Shown here piece by piece: positions 38,465 to 49,376 of a stretch of 64,000 nucleotides of DNA. The position numbers and the translations under genes were made by a program. The stretch covers positions 3,982,501 to 4,046,500 of the forward strand of contig OX359189.1 in NCBI GenBank assembly GCA_947172415.1, given 5' to 3'. Below the pieces are notes generated by a model. The model saw nothing but the letters and a program-made list of their open reading frames with translations. It ran no database searches and was not told the origin of the DNA. How positions within the stretch are numbered: position 1 is the stretch's first letter; the number at the start of each line of letters is the position of its first letter. This stretch comes from Chondrosia reniformis (lineage: Eukaryota; Porifera; Demospongiae; Chondrillida; Chondrillidae).

Positions 38465-39310
38465 TGATTGTATTTAAACATGCTTAATATAGCACTCCTT
38501 ATTCCTATATATATATAAAAATATTAACAGTAAACAAAAGAAGAGATGACGGAGCTTAAAGTACCAAAGTTTTACTACGGTCGTCTAAACGAATTTATTT
38601 TATTTATTTTACATCAATATATAGCAACAATTCTGGCTTAAACTTAACATGAACGTATACAAATACGCTTTATTTAACCTTCGCTACAACTCGCTTATTC
38701 CGTAGCTCCTTCTCTTAGGAGAGCGTCGACTTGTCATAGCCGTTCACGAAAGGATGATCTTCTTTAGCAACGAGTCGGTGACGTTTTCGCAACGTCACAA
38801 GATTCACTAAATGTTTACGGAGCGACATACGAGAGGTGTTGGTGACGCCCTAGAGAAACATCATAATACATCACAAGATTGCGCAATCGTAACCTTGAAT
38901 TCTTCGTTATATCTTGGTTATTTTGCTCATTTAATTAAGCAAAACTTCGCCAGACGTTTGTCATACACTTGTACCATGATATATGTCGGTTTCACAGTTA
39001 TCTGACCAATTGAAAATTTTTATTAATATAACACATGGTTTCAATATAAATTTCCCATAGGTTTTCTATAGTCCTATGGCATTTTATATGCAGACTTTGT
39101 CCTCCGTTTTCTAACAAACGGAGGCCTAAATAAAAGATCCCTTCAATTTAAAATGAGTTTTATACCCTAAACTATATGATGATGTGCCAATTTTGTTTCT
39201 AGGTCCTTTCTTGGAGCCATATGAATTATTTAATTACATTACATTACATTATATTATATTATATTATATTATATTAGATTACCTTAGTATATTGTAACTT
39301 GCACTGTATA
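38465..39310. other. Unidentified sequence ending in a second copy of the same terminal motif
   Basis: No recognisable protein. It contains ATTAC/ATATT microsatellite runs at about 39228-39275. It ends with TTGTAACTTGCACTGT at 39292-39307, identical to the outer part of the right terminal repeat of the 528-bp element, followed by a TA run. It may be the interior of a larger relative (about 37944-39307) in which the shorter form is nested or from which it derives. The open frame at 38811-39005 shows no known domain. Confidence 0.45.
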
Positions 39311-42206
39311 TATATATATATATATTTTTTTATGTATTAGTTATATGTAGTAGGTGGGTGTACTAGTTATATGTACTAGTCATATGTACTAGTTGTAGGT
39401 ATATACTAGTTGTATGTTCTAGTTGTATGTACTAGTTGAATGTAATAGTTGTAGGTTCTTGTACTAGTTATACTTGGTACTAGGAAGGTACTTGTTGTAT
39501 GTACTAGTTGTATGTACTAGTTTTATGAACTAGGTGTATGTACTAGTTGTGCGTACTATTTATAATAATTGGATATATGTGTATGTACTAGTTATATGTA
39601 GTAGGTGAATGTACTAGTTATATATCCTAGTTGCTTTTACTTGTATGTAGTAGCTATGTACTACTTGTATATACAAGTTGTATGTTCTAGTATTATGTAC
39701 TCGTTCTATGAGCTACTTGTATATACTAGTTTCTAGTTGTATGTACTAGTTGTATGTACTAGGTGCATGTACTATGTGTATGTACTATTTATAAGCACCA
39801 GTTATATGTGTACGTACTAGTTATATGCTTGTGTACTAGTTGTCTCTACTAGTTGTATGCACTAGCTGTATGCACTAGTTGTATGAACTATTTATAATTT
39901 CTAGGTATATGTGTCTGTACTAGTCATATGTAGTAGGTGGATGTACTAGTTTTATGTCCTGGTTGCTTGTACTAGTAGTATGTACTGGTTGTATGTACTA
40001 GTGGTGTGTAGTATTTTGATGTACTAGTTGCATGAACTAGTTTTATGTACTAGTACTAGTTATATTTACTACTTGTAGGTACTAGTTATGTACGAGTTGG
40101 ACGCACTAGTTTTACGTATGAACTAGTTGTATGTACTAGTTTATAGTTGTATGTACTAGTTGTATGTACTCTTTGTATATATGTACTAGTTGTATGCACT
40201 AGCTGTAAGTACTAGTTGTATGTACTATATATAATTGCAAGGCATGCAATTATATATAGTATGTATTTACTGGGTATATGTAGTAGGTATTTGTAATAGT
40301 TATTTGACCTAGTTGTTTGGTCTAGTTGTATGTACTAATTGAATGTACTAGTTGCAAGTACTAATTGCATGTTCTAGTTGTGTGTATTATTTGGTATGTA
40401 CTAGTTGTATGTACTCGTAGCATGTACTAGTTGTATGCACGAGTTTTATTTACTAGTCCTAATTATATTTACTAGTTGTAGATACTAGTTGTATGTAGAC
40501 GTTGTATGTAATAGTTGTTTGTTGGAATTGTTTGTACTAGTGGAATGTACTAATTGTATATAATAGTTATGTACCAGTTGTACGTACTAGTTGTATGTAT
40601 ATACTAGTCATAAATATTAGCTATGTACTAGTTGCATATACAAGTTGTATGTTCTAGTATTATGTCCTCGTTCTATGAACTAGTAGTATGCACTAGTTCC
40701 TAGTTGTACACACTAGTAGTATGTACTAGTTCTTTGTACTATGTGTTTGTACTAGTTGTTGGTTCATGTACTAGTTATACTAGGTACTAGATAGGTTGTA
40801 GTTGTATGTACTAGATACTAGTTGCATGTACTAGTTGTACATACTAGTTTTATGAACTGCTTGTATGTACTATTTATATGTACTATTTATATGTGCCAGT
40901 TATATGTACTAGTTATATGTACTAGTTGTATGTACAAGTGACTAATTGTATGTACTAGTTGTATGTACTTGTCATTTGAACTAGTTGTAGGTTCCAGTAC
41001 AAGTTATACTAGGTATTAGGAAGGAACTAATTTTTTGTACTTGTTGTATGTACTGTTGTTATGTACTAGTTTTGTGTATAAGTACTATTCATATGTAGTA
41101 GCTATATATACTAGTTATATGTACTACGTAATACGTTCCAGTGATTATTTCTGATTTTGTATATACAAGTTGTACGTTCTAGTATTATGTACTCATTCTA
41201 TGAAATACTTGTATGTACTAGTTTCTAGTTATATGTAATATTTTTATGTACTATTCGTATGTACTATGTGTATGTACAATTTATATGTACCAGTTATATG
41301 TGTATGTACTAGTTATATGTTTGTGTAATAGTACTGGTTATATTTACGTGTACTAGTTATATGCACTAGTTGTATGTACTAGTTGCATGTACTAGTTGTA
41401 TGTACTAATTTTATGAACTAGTTGTATAAACTAGTTCTATGCACTAGAACTAGTTATATTTACTAGTTGTATGTACTAGTTGTGTGTACTAGAGATGAAC
41501 CAGTTGTATGTACAAGTTTAATGCACTAGTTGTTTGTACTAGCTATGTCTTAGTTGTATTTATTATTTATATGTACCAGTTGTATGCACTAGTTGTATGT
41601 ACCGGTTGTGTGTACTATTTATGTGTACTAATTGTATGCACTTGATGTATGTACTAATTGTATTTACTGGTTGTAGGTTCCAGTACTAGTTATACTAGTT
41701 ACTAGGTAGGTACCAGTTGTATGTACGAGATACTAGTTGTATGTACTAGTTGTTTGTACTATTTATATGTACCAATTGTATGTAGGAGTTACATGTACTA
41801 GTTGAGTGTAATTGTTGTATGTACTAGTTGTATATACTATTTATAAGTACTAGTTGTATGTACTGGTTGTATGAACTACTTATAGGAACTCGTTATATTT
41901 GTATGTACTAGATATATGTACTAGATATACGTACTAGTTTTATGTACTAGATATATGTAGTATTTGTATGTACTAGTTATACGTACTTACTATTTATATT
42001 TAGTAATATATATGTGTTTGGACTAGCTTTATGTATATACTGGTTGTATTTGCTAATTGCACGTACTTGTTGTATGTACTAGTTGTATGCACTAGTTGTT
42101 TGTACTAGCTGTGTACTAGTTTTATGTACTAGTTGTATTTATTAGTTGTATGTACTAGTTGTATGTACTAGTTGTATGTACTAGATGTATGTACTATTTA
42201 TATGTA
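39311..42206 (-). repeat. 13-bp satellite, reverse orientation, block 12
   Basis: Array starting with the same segment as blocks 6, 9 and 15. Around 40230-40260 there is a short local inverted repeat built on GCATGC. No gene is seen. Confidence 0.93.
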
Positions 42207-42235
42207 TAGTGCATATCAGTAAGAACTTCCCATTT
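42207..42235 (+). repeat. Left terminal inverted repeat of the DNA transposon
   Basis: Matches the reverse complement of 49348-49376 at 27 of 29 positions. It is preceded by TA at 42205-42206. Confidence 0.9.
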
Positions 42236-42560
42236 ACTTTTTTAACTGTGACTTTGTACCCTAGTAATTTCCGGTTGTGGTTTGATGCGGGAGGGGTTTT
42301 CAATAGTGTAGAATCCAATTATGACATCAGAAAGGCTTCAGGATGCGTCTGTGTTGAAATATACATTTTAACCAATCAGGTTACAGAATACCTATGACAT
42401 TTACAATGATGTAATAGACCACAAGATGCGACCTCGTATATTTTATGGCATCATCCCGTATTACATTGTTCCTTATAAAAACATGGTGTAAGGTCATCAT
42501 GCATGAACCAATTTATATAGTCAATTACTCATTATTTTTCGATCGTATTTGTTAGTCACT

Positions 42561-44293
42561 ATGTCTTCAAAGTGAAATCGATGGTTTCAAAGGAAACGCC
42601 TATGAGAAAGAATGAAATTGGTTCGATTAGCTAAAGAAAGTCGACAAAATCCTGTTGCTGAAGTAGGACTTTCAATTGCAAGCACTTCTACACATGAACA
42701 AGATCCTGACATGACTGTTCTAGGCTTACCTAATCTAAATGTAACAAAAGATGAGGAAATGCCATCCGAAATTGAAAGGGAATCTTCCAGTTTAATGCTT
42801 GCTCAAACACAATCAGGTGATAGTAGTCCAGAAGACAGTTATAATGAATATGAATTTAGCAGTGATGATGCCCAAACAATACTCAAAGAGTGGATTTCAA
42901 AACAACCAAATGCAACTCTACACATGCAAGGTATCATGCTAATGGATGCACTTCTTCATACAGTGCGGACTAAAAGGAAAGCAGCAGAAATAACCTCAAG
43001 CTACACTGGCATATCAGAAAGGTCCATTAGAAAGTGGCATCAAGATTTCTATAGATTACAAGGAGAACTAGTAAATGATGGAAGAGGTCAGTGGGAGAGG
43101 ATTGGACTAATAAAAAATGAAAAGGTTCAAGCTAAGGCAATAGAGTGGCTCAGGATGCACACTGGTAAAAGAAATTGCACAATAAATATTGCTAGGTTTG
43201 AAAAATTCATAAACATGGTTTTATTGCCCACACTTGCATCACGTATTCCAGTTACAGTGGGAAGTCCTCATTCCATATCAGCAATATCAGCTTGGAGGTT
43301 GATGAAAATTGCAGGGTTTGAATATTCTAAAATAAGCAAAGGGTATGTTGATGGCCATGAAAGGGCTGAGGTAGTAACAGATCGAAATAATTTCTTACAT
43401 ATGATGCAAGAATTAGAAAACTCCCACAAACCACCACCCACACCAATGGATGGAATCCATCCTTATCCTCTAGCGAACTCTGATGCAGACAAATATCTTC
43501 TGCTTATTTACCATGATGAAAGTACTTTTCATTCCAATGAGGGAGTTAGTTATTCATGGCATGAAAAAGGAAAGTATCCTCTTCGACCAAAAGATCAGGG
43601 TAGAGGAATAATGGTAACAGACTTTGGGATGAATTCAATGGCCTTTCACAGCTCTCACAATTTGAGATAAGTAGACGGGATGAAGATGGTTCAGATGTTC
43701 CAATGCTGGCTAGAGAAGTGCTCTATATTTGTGCAGAGAATGAAGGATATTTTACTGCTGAAAAATTTTGTGCACAGGTATCTAAGGCTGCAAAAATTGC
43801 AGCTTTTAAATATCCCCCTAGGATTTACGATGTGATCTTTGTCTTTGATCAAGTGAAGATTCACACTGCTTTTGATGATGATGCCCTAATCGCATCAAGG
43901 ATGAATGTAGGTCCTGGCGGCAAGCAGCCAGTAGTGCGACCATCCCCAGTTACCTGATAAATGGAGCACCTCAAAGGATGACTCTAGATGATGGCATACC
44001 TGAGGGATTGAAGATTGTACTAGAGGAAAGGGGTGTTAATACAAAGGGATTGGGCAAAGTTGACATGGTGAAAAAGCTCTCATCCTTTATTGATTTCAGG
44101 CATGAGAAGAATAAAGTTGAAAGGTTACTGAGAAGATATGAAATGCAAGCATTTTTTTACCCAAGTTTCATCCTGAGCTTAACCCAATAGAAAGAGTTTG
44201 GGGAAAGCAAAACAATTTGCCAGAAACAACTGCGATTATACTTTTGAAGGTCTAAAATGCACAATTTCACCTGCTTTAGAGAGTGTATCAGTG
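42561..44293 (+). pseudogene. DDE transposase (Tc1/mariner/IS630-type), N-terminal and catalytic part, disrupted
   Basis: The longest intact stretch, 42612-43670, reads 352 codons. The frame extends back to an ATG at 42561 through two TGA codons (42573, 42603) that would read Arg if CGA, giving a basic N terminus. About residues 90-250 look like a DNA-binding region. The catalytic triad is visible: Asp in HDEST (codon 43515), Asp in FVFDQ (codon 43847) and Glu in LNPIERVWG (codon 44190); the last motif is a hallmark of the superfamily. A GPGGKQP motif follows the second Asp. The second Asp and the Glu are about 114 codons apart, longer than in classical mariner. Reading requires frame changes near 43670, 43955, 44155 and 44207, so the gene is dead. 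It continues after the retrotransposon at 48664. Confidence 0.85.
44285..44293 (+). repeat. Target-site duplication, left copy (GTATCAGTG)
   Basis: Identical to 48655-48663. Joining the two flanks through a single copy restores the transposase reading frame, which supports the call. Confidence 0.92.
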
Positions 44294-44611
44294 CAGTCGT
44301 GGGAATTGGAGGCTGTGGTTCCAAGCTGACAAGAGGATGGGTATTGTCCAGTTAAACCCCCCGACGGAGCAGGGTGCTTAGCCCTTCATGTGGCATCCTG
44401 TGGCTAAATCAGCCTCCCTGCCAGTGTGGGCTAACCCCCCGTCTGGCAGCTTCACTGGGTTACGTTATGTCATAACAATGAAACTTTTCAAGACAGGCTG
44501 TGGCCTAGGTGCACCAGTGGTGAAGAAAACCCTGGGTCAACCAGAATAGGTGATTCCACTGGTGCCTCGCAGGTAGATGTACCTGAATGTAATAGCCTTT
44601 CTTCGGTTGCC

Positions 44612-47600
44612 ATGACGGGCCAACCATCCCTCTGGACCGAGGAAATGGTTAGGGCACTAATTGATTGCTATTAGTGATCTGAACCCAAAACAGGTGGCTA
44701 TCAGAAGCGTTTAGAGTGGGGATGGCTGAGCAAATACCCACATTTGCCTCAGACCTGTCGAACCCTTGCCTTCCAAGCGAAAAGGAACTTGGTAGGAGAC
44801 GGAGTACTGCAAGTAACAGATAGCCGAGATTTAGATTTGGTTAATGATGCACCGCAAGGTGCCTCTAGAAGGAGAAGGATCCAAGGGGTGATCTGGAACC
44901 TTCAGAGGGATAATATCCTCATGGAACTCTACCGAGAAAGTAAGCCCATGGAAAAGGGGTATACTGAGCGGTTGTACCAGGCTTGGAATGCTGTAATGCC
45001 AGACCATAAAACCACAAAGGTGGCGCTAACTACGAGAATTAGTAGAATCCGAAGAGGTGAAGGTCTCTCGAGACTAAACCTTGTGGAACCTGACCCTCGT
45101 GGTTTAGCCACCCTAACTGAGACTGTGGAGGAAGGTGTGGGAGCCCAGGGAGAGGGGGAGTTTCACCAAGTTAAGGCTGTGACTAAACAAAATGGTGAGC
45201 TGCCTGCAGCCCCTGCTGAAACTCCTACAAATGATCATCCTAGTCCCAGGACAAGTGGCAATGATCCAGTGACGCAACTTTTAGGCAAAGCAAAAGATGC
45301 CTGTCTCCGAAAGAAACCTGGAGATTTCTCTGATAGTAAACCCTGTGGGGCGGTGCGGTTCAACCATGTTGATACGGCACTGCTTCAGGAGGCCAATGAT
45401 TGGGTGGAGAAAGAGTGGCAGGAAGACCCTAGGTCGGCCTGGCACCTGAACTGCCTGGTCTACTCTGTTGCTATGGCTGTGAGGGGAAAAATAACCAACG
45501 AATCGTAGCCATGCAACCAGGGAAGGAAATCAGATAATCAGAAGGGAAGTAATAGGCAGGAAGGTCATATAAGTGACAGGAAGGCCAAGGGCCTTAGGTT
45601 TAGAAGACTGCTTGCCTGGTTGGATGTGGATATAGCGCGTCAACAGAATAATAATCCTATGACCAAACACCAGAAAGTACTCCGAAAAAAGCTTAGGAGG
45701 GAGTTCCATTCATTAAACCTGAATGTGCTGATCAGAGCTCGAGAACAGACACTGGGGAAACTCAGGGTCTGGACTCTACAAGAGCGAAGATCGGCTGAAC
45801 GCAGGAAATTCCAGGAACAAAACCACTTTTGGAATACCCAAAGGAAGTTCCGGATGAATGGCAATGTTCCAACCTCCAATGAAGCTCCCTCAATTGAGGT
45901 AGTAAGAGACTTTTGGACAAAGATTGTAGGTACTGTTGGTAAGGTCAACAAAGACGACCCAGGGGTGAAAGAATGAAAGGAAACCAAAAAGAGGGTGGGT
46001 AGAACCTCCTCTGAAGGTCCCGATAGCATTGATGAGACCAAACGCAGGAAAGCCTTGAAAAGGGCAAAAAGCTGGTCAGCCCCTGGGCCAGATGGCATTC
46101 ACACTTTTTGGTGGAAAGCACTCCCCTCTGCACAGTCTGCCTTGGCAGATATACTACGGAGGGTGGTGAGCGGAGATCTGTCAGTCCCAGACTGGCTTCC
46201 AAGGGGTCGCACTCTACTCATCCCCATAAAGGGTGACCCGAAAAGTGCGGCCAACTACCGACCTATTGCGTGTCTCAACACAATGTACAAGACTGTCACA
46301 GCATACATTGCATCAGAACTACTCACTTACACCTACATTAATGATCTTTTGCCTATGGCCCAAAGGGCCATGAGAAAAAGGAGGCGGGGCTGTGTGGACT
46401 GTCTACTGCTGGATCAATCAATCGGTCTAGATGCCAAAATTATGGGCAAGCGACTTAGTGTGGCATGGATCGATTATGAGAAGGCATATGACAGAGTCCC
46501 TCACAAGTGGGTGATGAAGGTGCTAAAAACCATCAAGTGCCCAGGTTGGATCCGAAGGTCTAAAGAGCTCTTCTCCAAACACTGGGCTACTGTGCTTGAG
46601 ATGAGGACTGCGGGGAAGGTGGTTAGGAGCACCCCTGTTAAATATAACAGGGGACTCTTCCAAGGAGACTCCTTATCGCCACGCCTCTTTTGTCTGGCCA
46701 TAGCTCCCATATCCCAAGTTCTTAACAGAACCAAGGGATATACCCTCTGGCATAATGGGGAAAGGAACACCATGTCACACTTGCTGTACGTGGATGACCT
46801 TAAGATATATGCTGGAGGGCCTGATAAACTCAGGGAAGCCATGGAATGTGTGGAGAAAACCTCAAATGCCATTGGCATGAGGTTTGGAGTGAGAAAGTGT
46901 GGAACAGCTCACATGCAAAAAGGGAAAGTTCTGGCTGGCTGAGACAACCCTGAACTCAGTGAAGAATCCATAAGGAGCCTTGAAAAAGGTACTACCTATA
47001 AGCACCTAGGGCTAGAACAACTGTTTTAGGTAGATGACAGCAAGGTCAAAGCGCCCTTGATCAACGAATTGAGGAGGAGACTCCACAAAGTGTGGGGCTC
47101 TCACCTCAATGGTAAGAATGCTGCTGAAGCCTCTAACATGTTGTGTGCCTCTCTATTGAGATACTCTTACCCAGTCTTGAAGTGGACTCAAAGTGAGCTT
47201 CCAAAACTGGACCGAATGGTGAGAAAGCTCATGAGAAAGTACCAGTGTCATCACTTTAACTCTGCCATTGAAAGAGTGAACTTGCCTCGCTCTCAAGGTG
47301 GTAGAGGGCTCTGTAGTTTTCCTTTGGATCACGACAGGGCTGTTGTGAATCTGGCAAGATATCTCCATACTGCCAATGATCCACTCATAGCTGTTGTGGT
47401 TAAACACCAAAAGTGGCTGGAGTGCTCAGAGCAGAGGAGGACTGTCTTGAAAGAAGCCAGATTGATACTGAGAAGCCACGGAATAGAACTAGAACCGGAA
47501 ATGTGGCTGAAGACAGATCCCTCACAAAATAGTGTAATAGAATGGAGGAGAGCGGCACGTGAGCTCCGGGAGGCTCAGACTGAAAGGTTAAAGAGTAACC

Positions 47601-48385
47601 TAGCCAAAAAGTCTCACCAGGGCTCATACCACAGACAAGTCGCAAATAGGGAGTCTTATGTGTGGCTTTCTGAGGGGAGACTCAGACCTCAAACTGAGGC
47701 TCTGATTTTTGCAGCCTAAGATGATGTGCTGCACACTAGGTGGTACCAAAATAGAATTCTGAGGAATTCTAGCCTCCTAATGGGCAGAGAATGTGGCAAG
47801 GCTATGGAAACCGTCAAACACATACTAAACATGTGTGAGCCCAAGGGATTTTCCCTCTACAAAGAGAGACATGACCGGGCAATACTGATAGTGTTGTGGA
47901 GACTGTTGAAAGAATATGGATTCAAGCAGGAAGAGCCCTGGTACAAACTAGAAGCAAAACCAGTCTATGAGAATAGGGCTGTCAAAATCTTGTGGGATCC
48001 TAGTATCCCTACAGATGATGAAATGACAGAAAGAAGGCTAGACTTAGTGGTTGAGGATCGGCTATGTAAGTCCATCTACATTATTGAGATGTCAGTTCCT
48101 ACTGACAGCAATATTAATGGAAGATGGCAAGAGAAGTTCCAAAAGTACCAGAAGCTGGCAGCTGATATGAGAAAACAATTTAAGGGCTACGGAATTAAGG
48201 TAGTCCAGATAATAATTGGTGCTTTGGGGACAGTGGACACGCTCCTGGAAGACCTGAGGGGAATTCCAAAGCAGTCAAAAAGTGCAGTAGAAGTGATGAG
48301 AGCGATGCAGAGAACTGTTCTCTGCTCGGCTGTGAGGATATTGAGGCGACATCTATCTGTTGAGGGATTGGGGCCTGGACGATAA
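44612..48385 (+). pseudogene. Retrotransposon polyprotein: Myb-like domains, reverse transcriptase, endonuclease
   Basis: One frame of 1258 codons. The N terminus has two Trp-rich Myb/SANT-like segments (about 44633-44770 and 44885-45060), likely for DNA binding. The reverse transcriptase spans about 46070-46900, with motif A Asp in AWIDYEKAYD (46472), QGDSLSP and the catalytic YVDD (46787-46798). A Cys-His-Cys cluster lies near 47792-47836; the first Cys of an expected CCHC finger appears to be Gly. The endonuclease follows, with Asp (48041) in RLDLVVED and Glu (48086) in YIIEMSV, then a conserved IIIGALG. In-frame stops are at 44672 (TAG), 44675 (TGA), 45506 (TAG), 45974 (TGA), 46940 (TGA), 47027 (TAG) and 47717 (TAA). 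No frameshift was found. The frame is also open upstream to 44435 without an earlier ATG. Confidence 0.9.
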
Positions 48386-48654
48386 GTAGTCCAGTCCCAG
48401 TCCTTGCCTGACGACCTCTGGAAAGTAGTCGTGGATTTGTGTATGGAGGTACTCCCTCCTATTATGACGGTCAACTTTGGCCCGAGGCGCACCTGTCTGC
48501 TGCTGCCGGAAGGAGGCAAAGCCGAGGCTTCTGGCTAAAAACCCAAAGAAAGGAAAACATACCTGACTGAGGGTTGTCCAAGCCGGATACTCCTTGCCTT
48601 AGTAAACTAAGGCAAGAAGTAACAGGGTTCTCCATTAAGGCTTTTGTTTCTAAA
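48386..48654 (+). other. 3' untranslated region of the retrotransposon
   Basis: Non-coding tail between the final stop and the target duplication, ending TTTCTAAA. In this element type the 3' end is what the reverse transcriptase recognises for target-primed reverse transcription. The only clear structure is the hairpin at 48593-48616. Confidence 0.7.
48593..48616 (+). other. Perfect 10-bp hairpin in the retrotransposon 3' region
   Basis: CTTGCCTTAG and CTAAGGCAAG are exact complements around a TAAA loop, about 40 bases before the 3' end of the element. It is a candidate reverse-transcriptase recognition structure, by inference from position. Confidence 0.75.
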
Positions 48655-48663
48655 GTATCAGTG
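48655..48663 (+). repeat. Target-site duplication, right copy (GTATCAGTG)
   Basis: Second copy of the 9-bp duplication. It codes Val-Ser-Val in the same transposase frame as the left copy. Confidence 0.92.
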
Positions 48664-48804
48664 GACACAATTAGGAAGTACTTCAGGAAATCTAGAGATT
48701 ACATGCATGCATACAGAGAAGGATTCACAGGGTATCAAGCAAATGACAAGGTTAAGGTGTACAAATCACACAGAAAGGTATCAGAAGCAGAAAGCAATGT
48801 TTAA
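48664..48804 (+). pseudogene. DDE transposase, C-terminal fragment
   Basis: Continues the transposase after the retrotransposon insertion: residues DTIRKYFRKSRDYMHAYREG, then a segment ending YKSHRKVSE and a stop at 48802-48804. Alignment with the upstream part (ALESVSV at the left junction) is exact through the duplicated GTATCAGTG. It is a detached 3' exon-like piece with no start of its own. The rest of the transposon to 49347 is AT-rich non-coding sequence. Confidence 0.85.
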
Positions 48805-49347
48805 AAATAAAAATAACTAAATATCAAATAACTATAAAAATATATGATAGTTAGGTTAATTTAAACTAACTTTTTTTCATCATATTATATTAAATCCAAA
48901 TTTTCTTTTGTGTAAAATTTGTTTATACCTAAAAGTTTATTGTGAAAACATTTTGGAGGTTTAGTTAATTTTCTTTTTTTAAATAGGTCAGTAAACTTCA
49001 TAAAATTATGCGCATATTTTAATTTTTAACACTTATAATATCACAGAGAAAGAAGTTAAAGCTAAAAGCTTCTGTGTAAAAAATTGTATTATATTATACT
49101 TAAGATTCAAGGCATGAATATTTTCCAAACTGACTTATTGATTGTGAATAGGTCCAAATTTTAGTAAGACTTACTAAAAGATCTGCAGATGTTTATAGAT
49201 ATTGCGCAATCATAAGTTGTCATAGCAACGTCAATGAAAATTTCTTAGATAGGCAACCCCGGTTACTCAATGTGAGCAAATTTGCTACTATTTTACTGTG
49301 CCAATTTTAAATTAAACACATTTGCATCCTACCATACCTTTTTATAG

Positions 49348-49376
49348 AAATGGGAAGTTTTTATTGATATGCACTA
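49348..49376 (-). repeat. Right terminal inverted repeat of the DNA transposon
   Basis: Reverse complement of 42207-42235 with two mismatches; followed by TA at 49377-49378. Confidence 0.9.

Larger units (their letters stand above)
44294..48654 (+). mobile_element. Non-LTR retrotransposon with restriction-like endonuclease
   Basis: A 4361-bp insertion bounded by a perfect 9-bp duplication. It has a 5' region of about 320 bp, one long decayed open frame (44612-48385) and a 3' region of 269 bp with a strong hairpin and no poly(A) tract. There are no long terminal repeats. A C-terminal restriction-like endonuclease after the reverse transcriptase places it with the R2/R4/NeSL/CRE type of early-branching LINEs. 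The exact clade needs a tree. It appears full length. Confidence 0.9.
42207..49376 (+). mobile_element. TA-flanked DNA transposon interrupted by a retrotransposon
   Basis: Terminal inverted repeats of 29 bp (42207-42235 and 49348-49376; 27 matches) begin TAGTGCATATCA, with TA just outside on each side. Inside is a broken DDE transposase gene of the Tc1/mariner/IS630 type. Subtracting the nested retrotransposon and one target duplication leaves about 2.8 kb, a usual length for such elements. The transposon lies in satellite DNA and is the only island with substantial coding sequence. Confidence 0.88.

Noticed and set aside
38811-39005. 64-codon open frame in unidentified sequence
   Set aside because: No domain, no repeat elsewhere in the window and a length expected by chance.
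42185-42397. 70-codon frame across the left end of the DNA transposon
   Set aside because: It starts in satellite and crosses the terminal repeat, so it cannot be a native gene.
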